Shown here: positions 1 to 9,865 of the stretch, piece after piece | How positions within the stretch are numbered: position 1 is the stretch's first letter | Layout of the letters: every line of letters begins with the position of its first letter | Source: Gramella sp. AN32 | GTDB lineage: Bacteria; Bacteroidota; Bacteroidia; Flavobacteriales; Flavobacteriaceae | Direction of reading: 5' to 3' | NCBI RefSeq assembly: GCF_023718305.1 | Contig: NZ_QEYO01000004.1 | Coordinates: forward strand, 237,050 to 301,049 | DNA: 64,000 nt | Position numbers and translations under genes: made by a program | Notes under the pieces: model-generated | The model's database searches: none | The model's input: the letters and a program-made list of their open reading frames with translations, nothing else | Told to the model about the DNA's origin: nothing

Positions 1-1299
1 CGAATCACTATCTAAATTAGAAATGGGGGTTCCACTTCCAGCCAGCCCTTGACCATAATCACCATTTTCGTATTTACCCACGAATGTTCCAGGCAATCTG
101 GCAGCTTGTTGAATTATTTGCATCATATACCCATTAAATCCTCTTACTCCTGCGGGGGAAAGAGGCTCATTAAGGTCGGAATTAATCGCCGATAACCGAG
201 TCGTCAAGTTCAGTTTATCACTAATTTTTGTATCCAAATTTAGTCGGATATTGTACCTTGAAAAATCATTATCTATTACCAACCCGTCTTGATGTAAATA
301 CCCGAGAGATAATATATAGGTATTGCGATCCGTACCACCACTTATTCCTATCCGATGACTATTTTGAATCCCATCTCTAGATAATACAGATCTTAAAAAA
401 TCAGTATTTGGGTATTCAGGATCATTTTGCGCACGATATAGATCAACAATATTTTGTTGATCCTGTGTGAGGACAGAAGAATTATTTTCGGCTTCAAAAT
501 AGGCTTCCTGATACTCCCAGGAATTAACATAATCGGGAAAGGCAGTAGGTGTTTCAATCCCTAAATACCCTTCATATGTAATTTTCGGTTTTCCGGAAGT
601 CCCAGATTTAGTAGTAATAAGTATAACACCATTTGCAGCCCGGGAACCATAAATAGCTGCAGAAGAAGCATCCTTTAATACGGAGATCGTTTTTACGGTA
701 CTAGGGTTGACATCATTAAAGTTATCTACGGGTATACCATCAACAAGAATCAAAGCTTGCGGACTAGCTCCAAATGACCCTACACCTCTTATGCTAATAC
801 TTCCGCTTGGTCGTCCAGGACGACTAGTGTTGTCGGTTACTGTCACCCCTGCCATTTGACCAGTAAGAGCCGTTCTAAGTTGCGCTATGGGGCGATCTTC
901 AATATCCTCACTTGAAATTTGTGCAACCGAACCAATTAGTTCTTTTCTATTTTGGGTACCATACCCTACAATGAGTATTTCATCCAGCCCTTCAGAACTT
1001 TGCTTTAAAGTGATATTAAAAGTAGTTTGTAAATCTACCGCTATTTCTTGCGGTTGATAGCCCAGAAAAGAAAATACCAAGACAGCATCCTTAGGTTCAG
1101 AAACACTTAAGGAAAACTCACCATCAAAATTGGTGGCCGTTCCCATTGCTGTTCCCTTAACCATTACAGAAACCCCGGGTAAAGGTATTCCCTGATCATC
1201 GATAACTGTACCAGTTACAACCTGTTGGGTCTGAGACCAAACCTGACAGGAAAATATGTAGACCAGAACTAAAAAACATGTACGTAAATCATTTTTCAT
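1..1299 (-). CDS. SusC-like TonB-dependent receptor, N-terminal part (cut by window edge)
   Basis: An open frame without stops runs from an ATG at 1299 to base 1, giving 433 residues, so the gene continues beyond the left edge. It starts with a signal peptide ending near VWSQ, then a carboxypeptidase-D-like regulatory domain (VTGTVIDDQGIPLPGVSV), then a plug domain with the typical LIVGYGTQ segment, an IRGVGSFG motif, VLKDASSAAIYGSRAANG and VILITTKSG. These mark the SusC/RagA class that imports oligosaccharides across the outer membrane together with a SusD lipoprotein. Its susD partner should lie to the left, outside the window. It is separate from the complete SusC at 46-49 kb, so the region probably holds two uptake systems. 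A palindrome and a promoter-like box lie just upstream. Confidence 0.95.
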   Translation of the reverse strand, partial: MKNDLRTCFLVLVYIFSCQVWSQTQQVVTGTVIDDQGIPLPGVSVMVKGTAMGTATNFDGEFSLSVSEPKDAVLVFSFLGYQPQEIAVDLQTTFNITLKQSSEGLDEILIVGYGTQNRKELIGSVAQISSEDIEDRPIAQLRTALTGQMAGVTVTDNTSRPGRPSGSISIRGVGSFGASPQALILVDGIPVDNFNDVNPSTVKTISVLKDASSAAIYGSRAANGVILITTKSGTSGKPKITYEGYLGIETPTAFPDYVNSWEYQEAYFEAENNSSVLTQDQQNIVDLYRAQNDPEYPNTDFLRSVLSRDGIQNSHRIGISGGTDRNTYILSLGYLHQDGLVIDNDFSRYNIRLNLDTKISDKLNLTTRLSAINSDLNEPLSPAGVRGFNGYMMQIIQQAARLPGTFVGKYENGDYGQGLAGSGTPISNLDSDS

Positions 1300-1411
1300 A
1301 ATAAATGTTTTTGTAAAAAGGATTAGTGTAGAGTAAACCTTGATTTGTACACGTTCAGGAAGAAGTTTTATTTCATTTCAGATAATTTCTTTTTAAGAGT
1401 TTTTAACTTTT

Positions 1412-1419
1412 CAAATATA
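1412..1419 (-). promoter_or_regulatory. putative -7 promoter box of the left susC gene
   Basis: On the minus strand this reads TATATTTG, an exact match to the Bacteroidota -7 consensus TAnnTTTG. It lies about 110 bases before the susC start at 1299. A TTTG lies 16 bases further upstream, which is shorter than the usual spacing to the -33 box, so that box is uncertain. Confidence 0.5.
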
Positions 1420-1454
1420 ACAAAAAAAAACAATTCAAATAAAAAACTAACGTA

Positions 1455-1482
1455 AATAATCCTTAATTAATTAAGAATTATT
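1455..1482. promoter_or_regulatory. 28-base near-perfect palindrome upstream of susC, operator candidate
   Basis: The centre is the perfect palindrome CTTAATTAATTAAG, and the symmetry extends outwards to 14 bases per arm with one mismatched pair. It lies about 35 bases upstream of the putative -7 box of the left susC and downstream of the DeoR-family gene. Position and symmetry fit a regulator binding site. The sequence is very AT-rich, so some of the symmetry could be chance. Confidence 0.4.
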
Positions 1483-1594
1483 CATTTATTAAATGTTTTT
1501 ACAGGATTATTAAATTCAATTTTAACAAAAAGCAATCGAAACAAGAATTTAAATAATAAGTAAAATATTAATAATAAAGGCTTGTCTTAGAATA

Positions 1595-2356
1595 CTAGAC
1601 AATAGTAATCTTGATCCCAAAATTTTCTAGTTCGCTTTTACTGAAATTGGAGATCTGATTATCGGTAATTATTTCATCAATATTGTCAAAGCCACAAATT
1701 CTCCCAAACCCTCTTTTTCCAAATTTTGAGGAATCAACTAATACAATAGTTTTTTGAGATACCTTTATCATTTCACGATTAAGACGAGCTTCTGCTACAT
1801 TTGCGGTAGTCAGGCCAAATTCCAGATCTATACCATCTACACCCATAAAAAGTTTCGTACAGGAAAAATCTTTTAAATTTTCTTCTGCAAACATTCCGGT
1901 AACTGAGGAGGATCTTTTCCTAAGGATTCCCGCTAACTGAATAACTTCAATTTCACGATGTTGATTAAGTTCAATTGCTACATTTAAAGCACTTGTAATA
2001 ACTGTTAGATTCTCAAGAGGGCTAATATTTTTTGCAAGTGCAAGCACTGTGGTTCCTGATGCCATTAATACAGAATCATGAACCGTAATAAGCTTAGAAG
2101 CAGCAATACCAATCCGCATCTTTTCGTCAAGGTAAAGCTTCTCCTTTTCGTTTAAATGTCGATCTATAGCATAAGGATTAGAAAGTGTGGCACCTCCATG
2201 CATACGGTACAGCATTCCCTTTTCTTCTAAAAATTTTAAATCTTTGCGAATGGTCACAGATGAAACATCAAGTTCCTCACAGAGCATTTGGCTTTTAACC
2301 TGTCCTTTATGATTAATTTTGTGAATAATTTTCTGGTGACGCTCTACAGTATTCAT
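1595..2356 (-). CDS. DeoR/GlpR-family transcriptional regulator
   Basis: This 253-residue protein has the family layout. Residues about 6-58 form the winged helix-turn-helix, including LCEELDVSSVTIRKDL and the following RMHGGA turn. The rest is the DeoR sensor domain with phosphosugar-binding features (LMASGTTVLALAK, then VIQLAGILRKRSSSVTG, KLFMGVDGID and VLVDSSKFG). DeoR proteins are usually repressors of sugar catabolism relieved by a phosphorylated sugar. It lies 35 bases after the esterase gene and may be cotranscribed with it. It sits directly upstream of the left susC gene and is a natural candidate to control that gene. The inducer cannot be told from sequence. Confidence 0.93.
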   Translation of the reverse strand: MNTVERHQKIIHKINHKGQVKSQMLCEELDVSSVTIRKDLKFLEEKGMLYRMHGGATLSNPYAIDRHLNEKEKLYLDEKMRIGIAASKLITVHDSVLMASGTTVLALAKNISPLENLTVITSALNVAIELNQHREIEVIQLAGILRKRSSSVTGMFAEENLKDFSCTKLFMGVDGIDLEFGLTTANVAEARLNREMIKVSQKTIVLVDSSKFGKRGFGRICGFDNIDEIITDNQISNFSKSELENFGIKITIV

Positions 2357-2391
2357 GAAGTTTAGAAAAATTAATTAAATAATCTTAAAGC

Positions 2392-3798
2392 TTACTCAAC
2401 AAGTACCGATGCTTTAAAGGGAGCCGCTGGTAAGCCATAGGTATTCTTCAATCCAGTTTCGACACAATCCCCATAACCGTAGCTTAGAAATCTTGGTTGT
2501 AGACCATCAATAGACAAAAGCACATTTCCATCATCACTTATTCGAGCCTTAGCAGTTTTGAATTTTTTTCCATCATCACTTAGATAAAATCCTTTCAGGT
2601 TCTTTTGCCGAATGAATCCCGATGCTGCATAATTAAAATAGACTTTGACTTCACCAGTTTTTTTTTGCAAAACGGCTTTTTTGAAAATTGGACTTTGATA
2701 TGGTATGAGTATTTGATAAGTATCCGCAAGAGCCCAATATGCCAGACGATCTCCCACCACCTTCTTTTGAGACGGATGAACATCCTGGCAATCACCCACA
2801 TCCATAGTAACCACCATACCAGTCCCAGAAACACTTAGATATGTTTGTAACTGCGCTTCCCGTACACGAGCCGCATCCCCGCCAGGAACAGGATTTAATG
2901 CATCATAGGAAAAAGGAGCAATCTGAACAAAATAAAATGGCAATTTTGAATCATGCCATTGCAATCGCCAGGAATCAATTAACTCCACGAATAATTCCTT
3001 ATAATTGGTAGTTTCTCTATCAGACTCACCCTGATACCATAGAAATCCTTTAATCGCATAATCCTGTAGGGGCGAAATCATTCCATTATATAAAGATGTG
3101 GGCGTGGTGCGTTTATCTTTACCCGAATCCCCCAAAACTTTAGGAATAATTAATTCGGAGAATTTTGTAGCCGAATCCTCCCCAAGCCATGCCTGAACTT
3201 TGGATCCGCCCCAGCTTGAAGTTATAATACCTATAGGCACATCCAGCTTGTCACGAAGTTGATCCGCAAAAAAATAAGCTACTGCACTAAACTCCATGGC
3301 ATTTTCTGGACTGGATATTTTCCACTCGCCACTCATATCAGATGCTGGACGCAAAGTTGGGTTTCTATTGACTCTAAAGAATCGTATTTCATGATGGTCT
3401 GCATTTGATAGAGCATCAAGTGCCCCGTCAATTGGAGTATTACGATAACCCTTCAAGGGAATATTCATGTTGGATTGCCCAGCAGCAAGCCAAACCTCTC
3501 CAAGTAAAATATTATGAATTGTATCTAGATTACTTCCCTGAATATATATATTGTAAGGTCCGCCAGCTTCCTTAGTTGGAAGCATTACACGCCATTCACC
3601 CTTCTCGTTAGTTTTTGTTGCTACCTTATATTCCCAAGAAGTCGTTATTTGGATTTTCTGCCCTGGTTTATCTAAACCCCATATGGGAACCGTATCATTC
3701 TGTTGTAAAACCATATTATCTGAAAAGAATTGGGGTAATTGCTGAGAATGTCCCATTAATCCTAAAAAAAATAAGACATAAAAGAAATTTTTATTCAT
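2392..3798 (-). CDS. secreted sialate O-acetylesterase-type carbohydrate esterase
   Basis: This 468-residue protein has a signal peptide (about residues 1-19) and the SIAE/SASA fold of SGNH esterases. The nucleophile block GEVWLAAGQSNM places the serine at residue 109. GFLWYQGESD is the family's typical central motif, and VGDCQDVHPSQKK carries the Asp-x-x-His pair. Residues 20-100 form the usual N-terminal beta domain. The family removes O-acetyl groups from sugars. Many Bacteroidota copies act on plant or algal polysaccharides rather than sialic acid, and the sulfatase- and glycosidase-rich neighbourhood supports that reading. The exact ester is unknown. Confidence 0.9.
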   Translation of the reverse strand: MNKNFFYVLFFLGLMGHSQQLPQFFSDNMVLQQNDTVPIWGLDKPGQKIQITTSWEYKVATKTNEKGEWRVMLPTKEAGGPYNIYIQGSNLDTIHNILLGEVWLAAGQSNMNIPLKGYRNTPIDGALDALSNADHHEIRFFRVNRNPTLRPASDMSGEWKISSPENAMEFSAVAYFFADQLRDKLDVPIGIITSSWGGSKVQAWLGEDSATKFSELIIPKVLGDSGKDKRTTPTSLYNGMISPLQDYAIKGFLWYQGESDRETTNYKELFVELIDSWRLQWHDSKLPFYFVQIAPFSYDALNPVPGGDAARVREAQLQTYLSVSGTGMVVTMDVGDCQDVHPSQKKVVGDRLAYWALADTYQILIPYQSPIFKKAVLQKKTGEVKVYFNYAASGFIRQKNLKGFYLSDDGKKFKTAKARISDDGNVLLSIDGLQPRFLSYGYGDCVETGLKNTYGLPAAPFKASVLVE

Positions 3799-3947
3799 TT
3801 TTTAATATTAAATAATACATACTAAGGTTTCATATTATTCTTAAATATTTCACTTTTTTTGTTAAAATAAAAAAATAAAAACAATAATATAATGTTTTAA
3901 AACTTTTTTTAGTTTCTCTTAGGGATAACATTTAAAGGCAAACTAAT

Positions 3948-4540
3948 ATGGAGAATTTAAGCGCTAATAATTATCGCAAGCTGTTTACCTTACTATGCTC
4001 AAAACTCTATTAAGACTACTTATAGACCAAAAAGCTGTCTTGTTCAGGTAGTAAACTGTTCAGAAGGTATCTCGATACATCTTGCTAGGAAATAGTATTA
4101 CCGCACGAGCTCACTGGAATGAACTATTACAGTTGACTATAGCAATAAACAGGGGGATTTCTGGCGATCCACTTTTGGAATCTTGAAAAGACTTGATGAA
4201 GTAACCGAAGGACAACCCTCAAAAATATTCCTTTTAATTGGTATTAATGATATTCAAAAAGCTTTCCCGATACTTTACCCAATGTAATATTTATAGCTAA
4301 TGAGTGAATCAACAGAAAACGAACTTTAGAATACCTTACCGGGGCTTTTTAGATTAATTCTCTTACGGCACAAGGTTCGTAGGAGACAATATTAATAATT
4401 TGAGCCGGGAGAGATTGTATTATTAGGAGAAAACCTGCCACATATGTGGTTAAATGATACAGATTATTACAGGGAAGAAACTAAGCTGAAGCAGTAGCCG
4501 TACATTTTAAGCTCGATTTTCTGGATGATGATTTGTTCAA
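3948..4540 (+). pseudogene. decayed SGNH/GDSL hydrolase
   Basis: No long frame is open, but translated fragments line up in order with an SGNH hydrolase. A signal-peptide-like stretch (ALIIIASCLPYYAQ) is followed by block I LGNSIT at about 4085-4102, block II NRGISGD at 4148-4168 and block III KIFLLIGINDI ending at 4251. Blocks I and II share a frame. Block III is in another frame, so a frameshift lies between 4168 and 4237. Further stops follow. The gene lies opposite to its neighbours and appears non-functional. The ends are approximate. Confidence 0.7.
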
Positions 4541-4679
4541 TACTCCTGATTTTTTTCAAAGCAATACTTCTGCTACATCGCTCCAGGCAGGATCTTTTAT
4601 TTTCTGAATTAGACAGAAAAACAACAAAACAAATAAAAGGAATTCTTTCCACTAGCGGTATCCAAAGGGTCATCAACCT

Positions 4680-5080
4680 AATAAAATCTTGCAATCCCTG
4701 GCAGAAAGCGAAAAGTTTAAATATCTAGCGAGTGAAGGTTTTGCCAATTCTTTTGACCAGGCAGATTCAAATAATTTGAAAAAGGTTTATGAATATATAT
4801 TCAACCAGAAACTATCTGGAAAAAGGAGAATCAGTATTACTTACCGGAACCACAGGCTGCGGAAAGAGCTTCTTCACCCCGGCTTTAGGTCATCAGACCC
4901 GTAGCCAGGGAAATAAGGTGCTATACCCAGAAGTTACTGATGAAGCCCAAAAATACTCGAATTGATGGAAGCTTCTTAAAATTCTTTGATAAATTGGCAA
5001 AGGCCAACATATCCTTTTTACCAAAATCCTTGAATAGGGAATCAACATCACCCGAATATCTATTGATAAGAAGATAGATT
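4680..5080 (+). pseudogene. istB: IS21-type istB ATPase remnant
   Basis: Fragments match IstB, the helper ATPase of IS21-family transposons. YLEKGESVLLTG leads into the Walker A motif GTTGCGKS at 4846-4869, then ALGHQ, all in one frame. After a frame change comes RIDGSFLKFFDKLAKA near 4958-5000, the segment that in IstB follows the nucleotide-binding loop. The Walker B region and the C-terminal third are not recognisable. AESEKFKYLASE near 4700 may be the N-terminal helix region. No istA was found, so this is a dead insertion-sequence scar. Confidence 0.75.
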
Positions 5081-5108
5081 AAATCTTGTTTTGTTTTTTA
5101 TAAAACAT

Positions 5109-6228
5109 TTAATTTTTAGTTTCTTTCTGATATTTTAATACATAAGAATTTGTACCATCACTTCCATCTAATGCAACCCCACTTGGACAATAAAGGTATT
5201 CAGGTTCATTATTAGCATCCAATAACAACTGAGGTCTTTCAAACTTTACTTTTTTACCACCATAACGTACATTAGCTCCTTTTGGGAAACTCCCTTTAAG
5301 ATAAAAATCTTGATAATTATGGAATCCAGATAAAGGTTTTGCATTAAATTTAACTCCGTCTTTTGATACCCAAAGCAAACCACCCCCTTTTTCAAGAATT
5401 CCATGATTATCAGTGGTCATTAAGCAAATTTGGTTTTTCCATAAAAAGGCATAACCATCTTCTATTCTCACTTCATTAGTAGTAATTGGATTTGGCTGAA
5501 TAATATACGGTCCCACTAATTTTTCTGAAATAGCAAGCCCCATACTTACTTTTGCTCCCGTCCCTTTAGCCCCTGCCATTGCTTTAAAATATAAAAGATA
5601 TTTTCCGTTAGGATGTTTTATTAAACTAGGGTTATTTACCCCCACACCACTACCAGAACACCAAATAGCATTGTCGTTTGGGGGGCTTAACAAAGGTTCG
5701 TTTTTATTTGGAATTTCTTTCCAAGGGCCATTTAGGCTATTACTTATAAGCATTCCTATTTTTTGGCTAGGCCCATGGTTTTTTGCTCCATCGTTAGCAA
5801 TATATACCAAAACATATTTATCATCAATTTTTCTAAATATTAGGATTGTGAAATCCTGCAGCATTCCAAAAACCATCTCCTTTTCCCTTTCCCACTACTT
5901 CTACGAACTGAAAAGGACCTTCAGGTTTTTTGGCTACATAATGTGCTATTTCGCTATTATATCGCCAAGCGGTTTTAAAAGGAGTTTCAGAAGACCATCT
6001 GGCAGAAAAAAGATGTACATTTCCTTCTTTGTCTCTTATTGGCGAGCTTCCCCAAACATCATAACCCGGTTCGTTTACGGCTTCTCCAACAAATTTCCAA
6101 TGATCTGACATGGCAGTAGGAGTTTGAAACTGTTTTTGAGAGCCTTCACTTTTCTTGCTTTTTGCCACTTGACAAGAAATAAAAAAAGGTATTACAATTA
6201 CTAAAAATGTTATACTAATATATTTCAT
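5109..6228 (-). pseudogene. frameshifted beta-propeller glycosidase (GH43/GH117-type) lipoprotein
   Basis: Two overlapping frames together encode one enzyme of about 370 residues. The upstream part (6228 to 5833) has a lipoprotein signal (FFISC), then the propeller start WGSSPIRDKEGNVHLF, SEIAHYVAKKPEGPF and HNPNI, and then hits a stop. The downstream part (5876 to 5109) resumes at FRKIDDKYVLVYIA and continues with NNPSLIKHPNGKYLLYFKA and IEDGYAFLW to the end. The join is near 5836-5850, where removing one base would restore the frame. The order of segments matches the intact paralogue at 12359-13456. Either a real recent mutation or a sequencing error is possible. The family is a five-bladed propeller type; its substrate is unknown. 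Confidence 0.8.
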
Positions 6229-6319
6229 TAATGTAAATTTTTAAGATTGTTGTAAATTCTATGTACTTAATTTATTGTAAAACACATGGTATAACTTATG
6301 TAGTTTAACACCTTTGTTA

Positions 6320-8611
6320 TCAATAATTAAACATTAAAACTTCTCCTTTTTCAGTTTCTATTTCTTTTACAATGTCTTGATAATGCAGCTTTAAAGTGTT
6401 TCCTAATTTAGATTTAATGATTAACGTTTTTAACTTACCTAATTCCCATTCCATATCAATTTCAAAACCTTTTTTAGCAACAATTCCTTTAATGCTTCCA
6501 GAAGCCCATGCGGTTGGTAATGCGGGTAATATATGAACCTCATCATTATGACTTTGCATTAACATTTCTGTAATTCCAGACACCACCCCAAAATTACCAT
6601 CAATTTGAAAAGGCGGATGCACATCTAAAAGATTGGGCAACGTTGATTTTTTTTGCAAGGCTAAAATATTTTTATAAGCTTTTTCTCCTTCTAACAAACG
6701 AGCATAAAAGTTAATAATCCAGGCTCTGCTCCACCCAGTATGTCCACCACCATGGGACAATCTCCCTTTAAGTGTTTTTTTAGCAGCTTCAAACAATTCG
6801 GGTGTTTTTGATTTTGAAATTTGATTAGATGGATGTAAAGCGTATAAATGTGAAATATGTCTATGTCCTGGTTCAGCTTCTTTAAGCTCTTCTACCCACT
6901 CTAACAATCTTCCATCTCTACCAATTTTAAGCGGAGGCATTTGTTCTATTTTATTTTTTAAAAGATTACTAAAATCTTTGTCAATCCCTAGGATATCTGC
7001 TGCCTTAATGCAATTACGAAATAATTCAAAAATAATTTCACGATCCATGGTTGGTCCCATATTTAAGGTAGCTTTTTCACCATCTTTGGTTAAAAAGTTG
7101 TTTTCTGGGGATACAGATGGTCCTGTAACTAAAAGTCCTGTTTTAGGATCTTTAACCATAAAATCAACAAAAAATAAGGCAGCTTCTCTCATAATAGGAT
7201 AAGCTTGATTTTGTAGATATTCTCTATTCTCTGTATATTCATAATGGGTAAATAAATGCTGACAAGCCCAAGCAGCTCCCATAGGCCACATCCCGTATCT
7301 TGCTTTTCCAAAAGGGGCGGTAGAATGCCAAGCATCACTGGTATGATGTGCTACAAAACCCCTTGCATTATATATTTTTTTAGCAGTTATACGCCCCATT
7401 TCTCTTAAATTACCTATATATTCTAAAAAGGGCTCATGGCATTCGGCAAGATTTGTCATTTCTGCCATCCAATAATTCATTTGAATGTTGATATTGATAT
7501 GGTAATCGGAATTCCAGGGTGGGGTAAATCCATTTGCCCAAATTCCTTGTAAATTCGCTGGTAAATTACCGGGTCTAGAACTGCTAATTAATAAATAACG
7601 TCCAAATTGATATTGCAACTGTGTTAAGTAATTGTCTGTAGCTCCTTGCTCTACTTTTTTTAACCTAACATCCATTGGTAATTCTTCGCCTGTTTTGTCA
7701 GATATTTTAAAATCAACTCTGTTAAATAGAGATTGGTAATCTGAAATGTGTCTATTCAAAAGTTTTTCATAAGAAACACCTTTTAATTTATTTAATGTAG
7801 CATCACATTCTTTTTCAGGATCTAAACCTCTATAATTGCTCGTGGCAACCACTTTAATTAATACTTCATCTGCATTGGCAATTATTAATTTATCGTCTTC
7901 AACTTTTGATACACCTCCTTTATTTTCAAAATAAACAATCGCATGAAATTTAACACCATGACCATCACCAACATGTTCTGAAAATTCAATACGATTTTCT
8001 GACACCAAAATTTTAGTCTGTGCGCTACGTTTTATCCACGATGAGATATTAATTTTCCCTTGTTGATTAGCAGAGTATTTATAAAACATTGCTTTGTCTG
8101 GAAAACTAGAAAAATATTCTCTTTTAAAATCAGTATCATTACTTTTAAATGTTGTGGTTACTAATGATTTTTGAATATCTAATTCACGCCTGTAATCGCT
8201 TACCGAATCTAAACCTGGAGTTTCAACAAATAAGTTAGCCAACATTTGATAGGTGCTTTTTCCAGTGGGCAATCTATTTGTTAAAATCCTTTTTTGAACC
8301 ATTTCTTCAGCAGCCATATATTTACCATCAAATAACATTTTTTGAATGGTATCAATATACTTTCCTGCATCTGTTTTATCTCGATTGTAATCTTTACCCC
8401 CGGTCCAAATTGTTTCTTCATTTAAACAGAAAATTTCCTTTTTTGGTGTACCATAAATCATAGCTCCTAAATTTCCATTTCCTATAGGAAGTCCTTGATT
8501 CCATTCATCTGTAGGTTGTTCAAACCATATTTTTAAGGGTGTTTTTTCCTGAGACTGACTCATTAATGTACCACAACATAAACTAACAAAAAAGACTAAA
8601 ATTTTTTTCAT
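6320..8611 (-). CDS. GH95 alpha-L-fucosidase or alpha-L-galactosidase
   Basis: This 763-residue secreted protein (signal peptide ending near LMSQS) has full GH95 length. The N-terminal beta domain starts with WNQGLPIGNGNLGAMIYG. The helical barrel carries HININIQMNYW, whose Asn373 and Asn375 match the catalytic asparagine pair of the family. SPENNF holds Glu503, the likely general acid, and FQIDGNFG holds Asp671. GH95 enzymes invert alpha-1,2-linked L-fucose or L-galactose, and one active-site position separates the two specificities, which I cannot place with certainty here. It lies within the minus-strand glycosidase/esterase block, upstream of the frameshifted propeller gene. Confidence 0.93.
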   Translation of the reverse strand: MKKILVFFVSLCCGTLMSQSQEKTPLKIWFEQPTDEWNQGLPIGNGNLGAMIYGTPKKEIFCLNEETIWTGGKDYNRDKTDAGKYIDTIQKMLFDGKYMAAEEMVQKRILTNRLPTGKSTYQMLANLFVETPGLDSVSDYRRELDIQKSLVTTTFKSNDTDFKREYFSSFPDKAMFYKYSANQQGKINISSWIKRSAQTKILVSENRIEFSEHVGDGHGVKFHAIVYFENKGGVSKVEDDKLIIANADEVLIKVVATSNYRGLDPEKECDATLNKLKGVSYEKLLNRHISDYQSLFNRVDFKISDKTGEELPMDVRLKKVEQGATDNYLTQLQYQFGRYLLISSSRPGNLPANLQGIWANGFTPPWNSDYHININIQMNYWMAEMTNLAECHEPFLEYIGNLREMGRITAKKIYNARGFVAHHTSDAWHSTAPFGKARYGMWPMGAAWACQHLFTHYEYTENREYLQNQAYPIMREAALFFVDFMVKDPKTGLLVTGPSVSPENNFLTKDGEKATLNMGPTMDREIIFELFRNCIKAADILGIDKDFSNLLKNKIEQMPPLKIGRDGRLLEWVEELKEAEPGHRHISHLYALHPSNQISKSKTPELFEAAKKTLKGRLSHGGGHTGWSRAWIINFYARLLEGEKAYKNILALQKKSTLPNLLDVHPPFQIDGNFGVVSGITEMLMQSHNDEVHILPALPTAWASGSIKGIVAKKGFEIDMEWELGKLKTLIIKSKLGNTLKLHYQDIVKEIETEKGEVLMFNY

Positions 8612-8787
8612 GTATCAATATTTGATTACAAATAATAATTGTCCAAATACACATCGATTAAAGCCAACTAAAATCTCAATTACATTCTATAAATGTTGTA
8701 TATGAATCAATTTAAGCTCAAAATGTATTATTAAAGAAAGATTATTTTTATACCATAAAACCCTACATTCAATGCTTTAAGCTTTTA

Positions 8788-9864
8788 TCAATCAGTATTT
8801 TGCAATGGCATAAAAATAGTATAAGAATCATTCCCTCTTTTTATTGCAAGACATAGAACAGCGGGATTATTATTTTCTAAATAAACAAAAGGACGTTCCA
8901 TACGATTTGGAAGTAGGAAAGAACCATCCTCAAGTAGTATCCTCTTACTAGTTATCTTATAGTTTTTTGCTTTTTCCCAATTCACCCCATCAATAGACAT
9001 CATTAATCCTATGTAAGAATGTGCATGAAAAACAGCATAAAATTTATTTTGTTTTGTATCATACCACATAGAAACATCTTCTGTATCCAAATTACCTATA
9101 ACAGGATTAGGCTGTATTGTAAAAGGCCCTGTTGGAGAATTAGATACAGCAATTGCTTGATTTCTTATGAATTTTTTTTCATTGGGTTTATCTCCTTTAA
9201 CTATTAGATAGTATTTACCATCTTTTCCCTGACTAATTGCTGGGTTTACTGCTATGGTTTCAATAGGACCAGAAGGCTCTATCAATGCTTTATCCATTCT
9301 TTTCCAAGGCCCATTAATGGATTTAGAAACTGCTACTCCTGTTCTTTGATTTTTACGAAGTATTCCTCTTTTTTTGTTCTTTAATGACGCCGTGCTTAAG
9401 CTTATTAAATCTCGGTGTGTATATTCTTCACCTCCTAAATTTGTAGCAATGTAATACAAGTAGTAATTACCATTAAAATATTTAATTTTAGGGTTATGAG
9501 CTGTAATTTCATCCCAATTTCCATTATCCTTGCCTTTTAAAATAGTTTCTTTATATTTCCATGGCCCGGTGGGAGTCTCTGAAACAGCATGAGCAATTTC
9601 AGAAAAGGTTAACCATGCATTAAAAGTGTATTCTCTTTTCCATCTTGAATAAAACAAATGATATTTACCTTTTTTATCTTTAATAACGGAGCCACCCCAA
9701 TTGTAATATAGAGTATCACGAAAAACACCTTCTTTTTTTAAAGGTTTGATCATTTTACCAATATTTAGAGTGTCTTTTATTTGTTGTGATTCAACATGTA
9801 AAGGATAACTCAACAATAATATGAACAATATTTTTGTAAGAATTTTAAAAGTTTGTTTGTTCAT
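8788..9864 (-). CDS. secreted beta-propeller glycosidase-like protein (GH43/GH117-type)
   Basis: I chose the ATG at 9864 because it gives a signal peptide (FILLLSYPLHVESQ) and lies one base after the stop of the upstream esterase, a TAAAATG junction suggesting translational coupling. The protein has about 358 residues with repeated propeller-blade motifs: WGGSVIKDKKGKYHLFYSRW, SEIAHAVSETPTGPW, HNPKIKYFNGNYYLYYIA, GVAVSKSINGPW, NPAISQGKDGKYYLIVKG and RMERPFVYL. This pattern is seen in clan-F-like five-bladed enzymes annotated as GH43 or GH117 relatives. It differs from the 5.1 kb and 12.4 kb paralogues in the middle blades. Activity and family number remain unassigned. Confidence 0.8.
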   Translation of the reverse strand: MNKQTFKILTKILFILLLSYPLHVESQQIKDTLNIGKMIKPLKKEGVFRDTLYYNWGGSVIKDKKGKYHLFYSRWKREYTFNAWLTFSEIAHAVSETPTGPWKYKETILKGKDNGNWDEITAHNPKIKYFNGNYYLYYIATNLGGEEYTHRDLISLSTASLKNKKRGILRKNQRTGVAVSKSINGPWKRMDKALIEPSGPIETIAVNPAISQGKDGKYYLIVKGDKPNEKKFIRNQAIAVSNSPTGPFTIQPNPVIGNLDTEDVSMWYDTKQNKFYAVFHAHSYIGLMMSIDGVNWEKAKNYKITSKRILLEDGSFLLPNRMERPFVYLENNNPAVLCLAIKRGNDSYTIFMPLQNTD

Positions 9865-9865
9865 T

